Part shown: in pieces, positions 21,890 through 31,600 of the stretch
Position numbering within the stretch: the first letter of the stretch is position 1
Layout of the letters: the number at the start of each line of letters is the position of its first letter
Assembly: GCA_013349285.1 (NCBI GenBank)
Contig: DUZU01000003.1
Coordinates: 1 to 64,000, forward strand
DNA: 64,000 nt
Direction of reading: 5' to 3'
Origin: Deltaproteobacteria bacterium
GTDB lineage: Bacteria; Desulfobacterota; Desulfobulbia; Desulfobulbales; Desulfurivibrionaceae
Notes under the pieces: generated by a model
Databases searched by the model: none
What the model was told of the DNA's origin: nothing
What the model saw: the letters and a program-made list of their open reading frames with translations, nothing else
Position numbers and translations under genes: made by a program

Positions 21890-23995
21890 TCAGGCCAGCC
21901 CCCGCTCATAATTAAAGGCGGTGGTCTCCGGCAACGGCTTATCAGTCTCGAGGGCGGTCAACACCTGGCTGCCCTTGGCCGTCAACCCGCCGCAATGGCT
22001 CAGATCAACAACCACTGCCCCGCAGCCGTAAGCCTGTAATTTGCCGAGACGGCCAAGCAGGGAAAAATCATGCTCGGCCCGGACCTCGGTCAGGCCGTTT
22101 ACCGACTGCAACCGATAGCCATCCTGGCGATCCGAACGCAGGATGCTGCCGGGCCGCACCCCCCGCACCGGAATCCGGGAAAGAAACAATAACAGAGAGC
22201 TGTACACCGTGACCGCCAGCGGCAACCTCGGCGCGACCCCCAGCAAATCCCTTATATTTATCCGATCATCCTCAATATTTGCGGTAAGCTCGGCAAGGCC
22301 CAGCTCCTGCCAGGCGAGGGCGGCCTGGCTGTTCATGGCATAACAGCGGAACCCGCCCAGCAGGCTGAGACCGGCCAATCCGTCAAAAAGCGGCAGATGG
22401 CCAAGGTTATTGAGGCGAAAAGAGGTGAAACCCTGGCGGACCAGCATCTGGATAACCCCGCGATAATCAAGCCACTCCCCTCCGAACAGCATAGGGGGCA
22501 GCTCCCAGACACAACGTTGTTTATGGGCGGCAAAGAGGCGGCCGAATTTTTTCATGGCCTCAATATTTTTCGGATTAAGGGGGAGGACCAGACGATCCAC
22601 CCGGCTGTTGTCAAGCAAGGCCAAATCACCCGCATCCCGGCCAATCACGGTGAGCGCCGGCCGCTCCACGGCTTGGCCCGGGCCGATCATTGGCAGGGCC
22701 GCCAGGGCCGGGGCCGCATTTTTTACCCGAGCCTGGCGCCTCTCGGCCATCAAATCCTGGGGGAGATCCACCTCGGCAAGCTTTTCGGCGCAGGCCTCGC
22801 CGCTCAGGGTAAAGGCGATCTTGCCGCCGACCTTGAAGACCTTGTCACCCCGGCGGACGCCGCCCTTGGCCGGCAACCCGACCTTGACAAAATCATCGGG
22901 CCGCACCGCTTTCACCTTTTTTTGCTCAAGAAACAACTCCCGCACCGTAAAACCGATACCGGCCTGATCATTCTGGGGCTGCACCCGCAAACGGTCCCCC
23001 ACATGCAGCCGTTCGCCGGTTTTAAAACCGAAGAGGCCGCCGCCCAGGGAAACCACCTCGCCCAGCAAGTTGCCGATGGTGCCGTGCTGGGCGGAATCTG
23101 CAATATTGGTGGGCACATTGCCGGTCAAAAAACCCCGGGTCGGCTGCCGGCCGAAGGAGAGCGCCAGCTGCTCCCCGGCCGCGGCCAGGGCCTTGCCCCG
23201 CTCCCGCTCCGGCGCGTCAAGGATCAGGCGATAGGCGGCCACCACCCGCGCCACATACTCGGCGCTCTTCATCCTGCCCTCGATCTTGAGGCTGACCACC
23301 CCGGCCTCAACCAGTTTCGGCACAAATTCCAGGGCGGAGAAATCACTGGTGGAAAAATAGTAGCCGGGCTGATTGCCGCTTAGAAACTTCCGGCGGCAGG
23401 GCTGGGCGCAACGGCCGCGATTGCCGCTCTGCCCGGAGAGGGCCGAGGAGAAAAGACATTGGCCGGAGATGGAAAAACACAACGCGCCATGGACAAAATG
23501 TTCAAGCTCGATGGCGGACTGTTTTCTGATCTCCCGGATCTCCGCCAGGGAAAGCTCCCGGGCGAGCACGGCCCGGCTGAACCCCATTTTCTCAAGCATC
23601 TTAACCCCGACCCCGTTGTGCACCGTCATCTGGGTGGAAGCGTGCAGGGGGAGCTGCGGAAAATATTTTTTCGCCAGCCGCCACACCCCGAGATCCTGAA
23701 TAATGATCCCGTCCGCCTTGATGGCGGCAAGTGCGGCCAGGATATCGATCAGCTTCGGCAACTCCTTTTCCTTGATCAAGGTATTAAGGGTGACATAAAG
23801 CTGCCGCTGGTGCCCATGGGCATAGGCAACCATCCGCTCCACCTCGTCCAGGCTGAAATTTTTCGCGCGGGCCCTGGCCGAAAAATCTTTTAAGCCGCAA
23901 TAAACCGCATCGGCCCCGTTTTCCATGGCCGCGAAAAAGACCTCAAGACTGCCCACCGGGGCCAACAGTTCTGTTCGATTAGCTTTATTCTGCAT
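21890..23995 (-). CDS. U32 family peptidase
   Basis: 'ELLAPVGSLEVFFAAMENGADAVYCGLKDFSARARAKNFS', 'HGALCFSISGQCLFSSALSGQSGNRGRCAQPCRR', 'LKIEGRMKSAEYVA'. Confidence 0.94.
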   Translation of the reverse strand: MQNKANRTELLAPVGSLEVFFAAMENGADAVYCGLKDFSARARAKNFSLDEVERMVAYAHGHQRQLYVTLNTLIKEKELPKLIDILAALAAIKADGIIIQDLGVWRLAKKYFPQLPLHASTQMTVHNGVGVKMLEKMGFSRAVLARELSLAEIREIRKQSAIELEHFVHGALCFSISGQCLFSSALSGQSGNRGRCAQPCRRKFLSGNQPGYYFSTSDFSALEFVPKLVEAGVVSLKIEGRMKSAEYVARVVAAYRLILDAPERERGKALAAAGEQLALSFGRQPTRGFLTGNVPTNIADSAQHGTIGNLLGEVVSLGGGLFGFKTGERLHVGDRLRVQPQNDQAGIGFTVRELFLEQKKVKAVRPDDFVKVGLPAKGGVRRGDKVFKVGGKIAFTLSGEACAEKLAEVDLPQDLMAERRQARVKNAAPALAALPMIGPGQAVERPALTVIGRDAGDLALLDNSRVDRLVLPLNPKNIEAMKKFGRLFAAHKQRCVWELPPMLFGGEWLDYRGVIQMLVRQGFTSFRLNNLGHLPLFDGLAGLSLLGGFRCYAMNSQAALAWQELGLAELTANIEDDRINIRDLLGVAPRLPLAVTVYSSLLLFLSRIPVRGVRPGSILRSDRQDGYRLQSVNGLTEVRAEHDFSLLGRLGKLQAYGCGAVVVDLSHCGGLTAKGSQVLTALETDKPLPETTAFNYERGLA

Positions 23996-24252
23996 AAAAT
24001 TGGTTATCCGAAATCAAAAAAACAACAAGCAGGCCCACAGCGCGGCAACATCAGGCCTGCGATTATTTACTACGCGAAATCAGCCAATTAGCCCAACCAC
24101 ATCTACCGACTCGCCCACCGGATGTCCCCCGACATCCCCCGATGTCCACTGACAGACGCCCTCTTCACCACTTAATATCATTTACAAGAGCAAAGAGCTG
24201 CAGGCAACAAAACAGCGCAAACTAACATTAAGCAAATGCAAGGAGGAAGATC

Positions 24253-24684
24253 ATGAAAAAAACACTGTTTGCCATCACCATCGGTTGCGCCACCGCCTTA
24301 ACCACCATGCTGACGGCCCCCACCAGCGCCGGGGCCGCGGGCTTGACCGCACCGACCCAACAGATCACGATTCAGGGCAAAAAGCCGGCCCGTTTCAACC
24401 ATGGCACCCATACCGCCTTGGGCCTTGAATGCGGCGCCTGCCATCACGACCAGGAGCATCAGCCCCGCAACGCCGAGGCCATTGGCGCCATGGCCCCGGA
24501 GCAACTCAAATGCGCCGGCTGCCACAATAAAGATTTTAAAAACAGCAAGCTGCAGAAACCGAGCCAGATTTTCCACGCCAAGTGCAAGGAATGCCATAAC
24601 GCAGGCTACAACGACAAAAAAGGGCCGACCAAGTGCGCGGGCTGCCACCTCGCCAAGGGCAAACAGGCCATCGAAGGCTGCTAA
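24253..24684 (+). CDS. Periplasmic tetraheme cytochrome c (c3-like)
   Basis: Signal peptide; four CxxCH motifs (CGACH, CAGCH, CKECH, CAGCH); 'FNHGTHTALGLECGACHHD'; RBS AGGAGG. Confidence 0.93.
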   Translation: MKKTLFAITIGCATALTTMLTAPTSAGAAGLTAPTQQITIQGKKPARFNHGTHTALGLECGACHHDQEHQPRNAEAIGAMAPEQLKCAGCHNKDFKNSKLQKPSQIFHAKCKECHNAGYNDKKGPTKCAGCHLAKGKQAIEGC

Positions 24685-24701
24685 CCTCCCCTTGCGCCGC
24701 C

Positions 24702-25244
24702 TCAGGTACCAACGGCAACTCTTGCCCGCCGTAAAATGGGCAAGAGTTGCTGTTCCAACAGATACTGCTGGCGCAACAGGGAAGCGCCGCTCTTTTCCAG
24801 CTCGGCCAGCGGCCCGCCAAAACAGGCCTCTCTGATCCGGCGACAGTTGTAATTAAGACAAAACATCGGCTTAAAAAGCAAAATACATCCCCGCGCCCCG
24901 ATAAAACAACACTCAACCCCATCGGCGTGTTGCGGCGCCACCTCAATCCCGGCGGCCAGGTTGAGCACCAGCTGGACCACGTCGTTTTCCCCGGCCATGA
25001 AAGCGCTGCAACAACCGCCGCCATTGTTGCCGGCGCAGGCGGCACAGAGCTTCCCCAGCTGCAGCGCGGCCATTACCTTAACCAGTTGCGCCTGCAACTG
25101 GTTAAGCTTGCTGAATTCAGTGGCGAAGTTAGGGTCCAGGGCCAACTCTTCCCGGATTTGCCCATAGATACGCCCAGCCATGGCGATCTTGTCATGAATT
25201 GTGCCGCCGTAGAGATCATCAAAAAAAGAAGGTAGGGTCATCAT
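24702..25244 (-). CDS. Cysteine-rich protein of unknown function
   Basis: 180 aa; cysteine pattern 'LCAACAGNNGGGCC...ECCFIGARGCILLFKPMFCLNYNCRRIREAC'. Confidence 0.65.
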   Translation of the reverse strand: MMTLPSFFDDLYGGTIHDKIAMAGRIYGQIREELALDPNFATEFSKLNQLQAQLVKVMAALQLGKLCAACAGNNGGGCCSAFMAGENDVVQLVLNLAAGIEVAPQHADGVECCFIGARGCILLFKPMFCLNYNCRRIREACFGGPLAELEKSGASLLRQQYLLEQQLLPILRRARVAVGT

Positions 25245-25318
25245 GGCACCTGAGGCGGAGCCAGTGCCGCCACTGCGGCTGTCCCCTGATCATTATCGAG
25301 AATAAAAATTGTGGATGA

Positions 25319-25855
25319 CTATCTTTTGCCGCGCCGTTTAGCCCTGACCTTTTCCAGACAGTCCGGACAGATGCCGTGGGAGAATTTCGCGTCGGTCCGT
25401 TGGGAAATATAGGTTTCAATATCTTTCCAGTCCGCCGGGTCGGCACGATCGGCGCTCTGTTGCCTTACCTTCTTGCACTCCATGCAGATCGGCACCAGTC
25501 CCTGAATGGTCTGCTGGATCTCGTCGATCATCCGGGCGTGGAGGCCGATGCCCAACGAGACGAAAATCGCCCCGAGCAAAAAAATCAGGCTCACCGCAAA
25601 AACGCCGACACTGGCCTGGCCGAGGAGCACATTATAGGCCACGCCGACATAGCCCACCGAAAAGAAAACCATCAATAAGCGATTAACATGCAGCGACCAG
25701 ACCACGTAACGCTTGCTGCGCTCGGCAATAAGCGGGGTAGCCCGAAAAAGCCCCTGCATCTTAAGGATACTGACGCCGATAATAACCGCCCCGGCAAAAA
25801 TCAGCAGCACACCCAGCTGGGCATGCCACTCCAGAGTCTGCCAACCCATAACCAA
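25319..25855 (-). CDS. Membrane protein with C-terminal double-CxxC domain (paralog of 17348-17950)
   Basis: TM segments then 'LVPICMECKKVRQQSADRADPADWKDIETYISQRTDAKFSHGICPDCLEKV'. Confidence 0.7.
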   Translation of the reverse strand: MVMGWQTLEWHAQLGVLLIFAGAVIIGVSILKMQGLFRATPLIAERSKRYVVWSLHVNRLLMVFFSVGYVGVAYNVLLGQASVGVFAVSLIFLLGAIFVSLGIGLHARMIDEIQQTIQGLVPICMECKKVRQQSADRADPADWKDIETYISQRTDAKFSHGICPDCLEKVRAKRRGKR

Positions 25856-25879
25856 CCTCTTCCCATAAAATATTACCCC

Positions 25880-26428
25880 CTACCAACTAAGGGGCTTGAC
25901 CAGAATATCCTTGACCTGCAGCGCGAAAAGCTTGTTGGACGATTGCGGGGCGATGAGGGCCACGGTATCGGCGCCCCGGCCGGTACCGGCCACGGTCAAC
26001 ACATCGTCCGGGGTAATCAGGCCGCTGTCCGCCGCCATCATCGCGATCTCGACGCAAACCTTGACCCCCTGCCCGAACAGACGCAGGGTATTGGCCACCA
26101 GATCCTGCTGGGAATATTCCTGCTTGGCGCGGATGGCGGTGCCGATGTTGCGAAAGGGCATGGTACCGGTATGCACCTTTGCCCCCAGGGACTCGAGCGC
26201 CGACCTGGTTTCCGGGGACATTTCCACCTGGCCCGGCTCCTTAAAGCCAACGTTATGGGTGACCACCACCAGCCGCACATCTTTGCCCTGCAGCAGCCTG
26301 GCCGCGGCAAGGCCGGTATCGCCATGGGTTGACGCCACTACCACCTGCTTGAGCTGATAACGATCCAAGCCCTCCATCATCACGGCCAGGGCCTGTTCGG
26401 TGTTAATTTTCCCAGGTTTTTCAAACAT
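25880..26428 (-). CDS. Stand-alone pyruvate kinase alpha/beta (C-terminal) domain-like protein
   Basis: 'VVVASTHGDTGLAAARLLQGKDVRLVVVTHNVGFKEPGQVEM', 'GRGADTVALIAPQSS'. Start trimmed to MFEKPGK. Confidence 0.75.
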   Translation of the reverse strand: MFEKPGKINTEQALAVMMEGLDRYQLKQVVVASTHGDTGLAAARLLQGKDVRLVVVTHNVGFKEPGQVEMSPETRSALESLGAKVHTGTMPFRNIGTAIRAKQEYSQQDLVANTLRLFGQGVKVCVEIAMMAADSGLITPDDVLTVAGTGRGADTVALIAPQSSNKLFALQVKDILVKPLSW

Positions 26429-26654
26429 ATCCCTACCCCCCAATCGCACCTGACAACCGCATACATTCAAGCTTGGTATTATATCATGTAATAAATAAAC
26501 GCGCCGTAGCCATTAACATAAAAAATACTCCCCCGCCAAAACCGACTAAAGCCTGAGCAATGACGACTTGCGCTTTCCCCGCTCTTTTGGCATCATAAAG
26601 ATCTCAAGCCTACGACCTTTATAAAAAATCATCCATCACGGTGCAGAATATCCC

Positions 26655-27497
26655 ATGGCAACCCTTGACCGAAACTCACAACTTTGCCCCAACTGCCGCA
26701 AACTGATAAGCCGCGACGAACCGCATTGCCCCTACTGCAAGCTCAAGGCCCCTGGTTCCTGGTGGAAAAACAACCTGATGATCGGCAACCTTCATGATCC
26801 CGACCAGGTGATCAAATTGATCATCGGCGTAAACATTGTCATGTTCATCCTCACCCTGCTGCTCAATCCCCGGGGCACCCAAATGGCCATCGACCCCTTC
26901 AGCTTCCTCTCCCCCGACAACCGGAGCCTGCTGCTGATCGGCGCCACCGGCACCATTCCCATCGACAGCCTGGGCCGCTGGTGGTCGCTGATTTCCGCCA
27001 ATTTTCTCCACGGCAGCCTGCTCCATATCATCTTCAACATGATCGCCCTGCGCCAAATCGCGCCCCTGGTGATTGCCGAATACGGCATGCCCAGGATGTT
27101 CACCATCTACCTGGTCGGCGGCATGGGCGGTTTTCTGCTCTCCTATCTGGCCGGGGTTCGATTCACCATCGGCGCCTCCGCCTCGGTCTGCGCCCTGATC
27201 GGCGCCGCCCTCTACTACGGCAAAAGCCGCGGCGGCCACTACGGCGAAATGATCTTTAAACAGATCGGCGGCTGGGCCATCGGCCTGTTTGTCTTTGGAA
27301 TGCTGGTGCCGGGCATCAACAACTGGGGCCATGGCGGCGGCATGGCGGCAGGGGCGCTCATCGGCCTGCTCATGGGCTACAAGGAGCGCAGCCGAGAAAA
27401 ACTCAACCATAAAATCATCGGGGCGATCTGCGTCGCTGCATCCGCCATCACCCTCGTCCTGGCCACCGGCACCGCCTTTTATTATCGTTTTTTTTAA
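26655..27497 (+). CDS. Rhomboid-family intramembrane serine protease with N-terminal zinc ribbon
   Basis: 'CPNCRKLISRDEPHCPYCK', 'LHGSLLHIIFNMIALRQIAPLV', 'IGASASVCALIGA', 'NNWGHGGGMAAGALIG'. Confidence 0.9.
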   Translation: MATLDRNSQLCPNCRKLISRDEPHCPYCKLKAPGSWWKNNLMIGNLHDPDQVIKLIIGVNIVMFILTLLLNPRGTQMAIDPFSFLSPDNRSLLLIGATGTIPIDSLGRWWSLISANFLHGSLLHIIFNMIALRQIAPLVIAEYGMPRMFTIYLVGGMGGFLLSYLAGVRFTIGASASVCALIGAALYYGKSRGGHYGEMIFKQIGGWAIGLFVFGMLVPGINNWGHGGGMAAGALIGLLMGYKERSREKLNHKIIGAICVAASAITLVLATGTAFYYRFF

Positions 27498-27628
27498 ACA
27501 GCCACCCCGGCCATTTCCCCGGCATCCCAACTACGCTTTCCCACGCCTTTTTTCTATGATTTGACAAAAAATCAGCCTTATGCCTATGATGGTTAAGGGG
27601 ATCGCCTTCATCGTGGGATAAATGACCA

Positions 27629-28309
27629 ATGCAATCTTTTTTGCTCGAAAATATCGAAGCTTTTTTCAACCTGTTGATGGCGGGATTATTCCTCTATTGG
27701 TACTGCAACGATAACTATGAAAAACTGCACAAAAATAAATGGGTGCTGACCGGCTTCATCCTCTGGACCACCTTGGCCGGCAACTCCTTCTACGGCTCCC
27801 AGCTAAAGGCGAAAAATTACCAAATCCCCAACATTGAGGAAACCGAGACAAGTTTTGCCGGCAAAGGGCAGTTCACCTGGGATGACACCATCCATAAATC
27901 CCGCGACGGCTATGCCATCTTGATTCCCAAGGGCTTTACCTATGTGCCGGAGAACCATGGCCCCATCTCCCTGATCGCCAAACGGCAATCCTCCCGCGAC
28001 ACCCAATACTCCATCACTGTCTCCAGAATTCAAGCAACCGGTTATCTGCAAAACACCGTAAAACAAGTCGCCGAGAACCTAAAAACAAAACACCACCAAT
28101 TTACCCATCACATCTCCGGCCGGGATTGCGACCTTAAACTCACCTATACCTTCGAGGACCTCAACGGCCAAAACAATGGGGTGATGCGATTTCTCAAAAA
28201 AGGTGATTTTCTATATAACGTCTCGGCAATTGCCAAAACTTTTAGAAAAGGCGATAATGCCGAACTCATTGAACTCGAACAGATCGCCGACTCCTTGGTC
28301 GTCCTGTAA
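27629..28309 (+). CDS. Membrane-anchored protein of unknown function
   Basis: N-terminal TM helix(es) followed by about 150 aa soluble region; no family recognised. Confidence 0.6.
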   Translation: MQSFLLENIEAFFNLLMAGLFLYWYCNDNYEKLHKNKWVLTGFILWTTLAGNSFYGSQLKAKNYQIPNIEETETSFAGKGQFTWDDTIHKSRDGYAILIPKGFTYVPENHGPISLIAKRQSSRDTQYSITVSRIQATGYLQNTVKQVAENLKTKHHQFTHHISGRDCDLKLTYTFEDLNGQNNGVMRFLKKGDFLYNVSAIAKTFRKGDNAELIELEQIADSLVVL

Positions 28310-28606
28310 CAAGCGTGCCCATTTTCAGGTAAGCCCACCAGATGATCATCGCCGCGAGGCTTACCATCTCTCCCCCTCCCACTCGTGACAAGATCGATTA
28401 ACAAGGCGACCTGCCGTGGCCTTGCCCAATCCCGAAAAATGACCCTGTTTTCGATCTCCCCTCAATCAAATCCGCCCCTCCATTTTTTTTCAGCCCCAAC
28501 CGATATCAACCCAAGGCTTTTGTCAGGAAGCTCTTGCCTATAAAAACTTCGGGGTAAATTGCTAACATCCTTCATAGATTTATAGTAAAATAATAAAGAT
28601 AAGGGC

Positions 28607-28674
28607 GGCGCCGGGACCGCATCGGTAGATGACGAACCTCCCCCTGCGGCCCGGAGCCAATCAACATTTTTTTT
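28607..28674 (+). ncRNA. Terminator-like hairpin with C-rich loop upstream of the hybrid kinase (leader element or small RNA 3' end)
   Basis: GGC-g-CCGGG-a-CCGCA / TGCGG-CCCGG-a-GCC stem (13 bp), 23-nt loop ending ACCTCCCCC, then T8 at 28667-28674. Confidence 0.4.
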
Positions 28675-28696
28675 ACGATAATCTTTTCTCTCAAAG

Positions 28697-31600
28697 GTGT
28701 TGCCCGTGCAACCAGCTAAACCCAGACATGATTATCTTTCCGGCCTCCGCAAGAAATTTTTCTTCTGGTTTCTGACCCTTTCCCTGATTCCCCTCAGCCT
28801 GGTCAGCACCATCAGTTATCTATCATCCAAAGACACCCTGATCGTCGACGCGACAAAACATCTTTCCGCCGCCATGGAACTCAAAAAAGAGTTTATCGAG
28901 GCTTTTTTCGCCGAACGAATAAGCGATTTGGAGCTTCAGGCCCAGCTCGCCACCAACACCGACCTGCTTTCCAAATTAATAACGCTTCACAACTCCCTTG
29001 CCCTCACTGGTAAAAATTTTGTTCAGCACCCGCGCTGGCAGGCCTTGACCGACCCCTTTCAGGCCGACATTCAAAAATTCACCTCGCTGTACGGCTATCA
29101 CGATTTTTTATTGCTGGACCCGGCAGGCAATATCCTATACAGCGTCATGGCCGGCGATGATCTGGGCCGTAATATTTTTTCCGGGCAATTTGCCGGCAAC
29201 CTTTTCAGTCATGCCTGTCGCCAAGCCCTGCAATCAGGGGAAATCATCTTCTCGGATCTGGAACATTTCGATAGCTCCGGAGATGAGCTGGACAGTTTTA
29301 TCGTCAAAACCATCAAGGACAAACATGGCAAAACCCTGGGGCTGATCGCTCTACAAATCCCCATGGAACAAATTGATCAACTCATGCAGAATCGGGTCGG
29401 CATGGGCCGGACCGGCGAAACCTTTCTCATCGGCAACGACCTGATCATGCGCTCTGACTCCTGGAAAGAAAACGGCGGCACCGCCCTTAAAACCAGGGTG
29501 GAGACGGATCTGGTCAACAGCTGGCTGCACCAACACGGCTCAGTTGAAAGCGACACAAAAGACCATTCTCACCATGCGGCAATCCAATATCCCAATCACC
29601 GGGGGATCAAGGTCTTCGGCGTAATTGAAGAACTGACAACCCTTGAAAAATTCGATATCCACTGGGCGGTGGTGGCGGAGGTGACGGCGGAGGAAACCCT
29701 GGCTCTGGTTAACCGGCTTCGCTTGATTACGATCCTGCTTTTGGCCGGAACCGCAATCTGTGTCGGGCTGGCCTCGATCTTCATCGCCGGAGGGATAGTG
29801 GCCCCGATCAAAGATCTTACTCAATGGGCCAGGCTTATCGCCGAGGGAAATCTGACCCCCAAGGAAGGCGCCATACTCGACAACGAGATCGGCGAACTCC
29901 AATCAAGTTTTCAACAAATGGTCATCTCGGTTCAGGGCATAACCGAGGTCTGCGAATCCATCGCGATTGGCGATTTCACAAAACCGATCCCGATCAGGGG
30001 CGAAAATGACAGCCTGGGCCAGGCGGTAACCCAGATGCAAAAAAATCTGCGGGAGGTGGTCCGCCAGGCCGAGGCAATCGCCCAAGGCGATTTTTCGGTC
30101 CAGATTACCCCCTGGTCGGCGGATGACCAGTTGGGTGCCGCCCTGTTGCAGATGACCATCCAACTCCGTGACATGGAAAAGACCAATCGCGAGTCCCTGG
30201 CCAATGCCAACCGGTTGACCGAGCATCTCGACAATCTGCCGACCCCGGTTTTGTCGGTTAATAAAAATTTCAGAATAAACTACATCAACAACGCCGGAGC
30301 CGGCCTTGCCGGCATGGCCCAAAACGAATGCATCGGCAAATATTGCTACAACCTTTTCCCCAATGGCCATTGCCGAACCAAAGAATGCAGGGTGGCCATG
30401 GCCATGCGCAACAAAAGCATTGAAACTGCGGAAACCATGATTTACCAAGATGGATACAATTTGCCGATTCGCTATACCGGCTCCCCGGTTTTCAATGAGA
30501 AAGACGAGGTAGTCGGCGCCCTGGAATACCTTATCGACATCAGCGAGACGAAAACCGCTCTGCAGGCCATTGAAACAGAGAGCTGGATCCAGGCCGGGGT
30601 CGCCTTGGTCAATGACCGCTTACGCGGAGAACAGCAACTGGCCAAGCTCTGCCATAACCTGTTGAGCGCTTTGGCCCAGCGGCTGGATATCCCCATGGCG
30701 GCCATCTATGTCGCGGAAGAAGACAGCCTCAACCTTTTGGCGAGCTACTCATCCTCGGCAAACAATACCCACCGCGAACGGTTCGCGGCGGGTGAAGGTA
30801 TAATCGGCCAAGTCGCCCGGGAAAAACAACTACTGGTCATCGACGAAATTCCCAAAGAGAGTATTCGGCTGGTTTCAGGCATGCTGGAGGCTGCCCCCAG
30901 GCAACTGGTGGCATTGCCGCTTATCTTTGAAGAGCAGATCAAAGGGGTAATCGAACTGGGCGCCTTCAACCCCTTAAATGAGAAAAAATTCGCCTTTTTA
31001 GAGCGGATCGCCTCCCACATCGCCATTGCCATCAACTCCTCCCAATCCAGGGCAAAACTGACCACTCTGCTCAAAAAAACCCAACAGCAGGCGATGGAAC
31101 TCCAAAACCAGCAGGAAGAGCTGCGGGTGACCAACGAAGAACTCGAGGCCCAAACCCAGTCGCTTAAAGAGCGGGAGGCCCAGCTCCAGAGTCAGCACGA
31201 AGAACTGATGGTGGTCAATGAAGAGCTTGAGGAAAAAACCAACTCGCTGGAAGAGCAACGCCATGACATTGAGAAAAAAAACCAGGATCTGGAACACGCC
31301 CGCCTCGACCTGGAAAGAAAGGCTGAAGAGCTGACCCTGGCCAGCAAATATAAATCGGAATTTTTGGCCAACATGTCCCATGAGCTACGGACCCCGCTCA
31401 ACAGTCTGCTGCTGTTATCCAACAATCTGGCCCAGAACAAGGATGGCAATCTCAACGAAGATCAGGTTGAGTCCGCCGAAATCATGTACAACAGCGGCAA
31501 TGACCTCCTGGAATTAATCAATGAAATCCTGGACCTTTCCAAAATCGAGGCCGGCCGGGTCGAACTTAATGTCGCCGACCTCGCCCTGACGGAGTTGGCA

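Noticed and set aside
22397-23383. 328-aa plus-strand ORF
   Set aside because: Antisense shadow of the U32 peptidase gene; no family signature.
24121-24146. Possible CRISPR-like short repeat array
   Set aside because: Units are only 6+4 bp with alternating orientation and no unique spacers; not CRISPR architecture.
26676-27530. 284-aa minus-strand ORF
   Set aside because: Antisense of the rhomboid protease gene; Gly/Ala/Asp/His-rich artefact.
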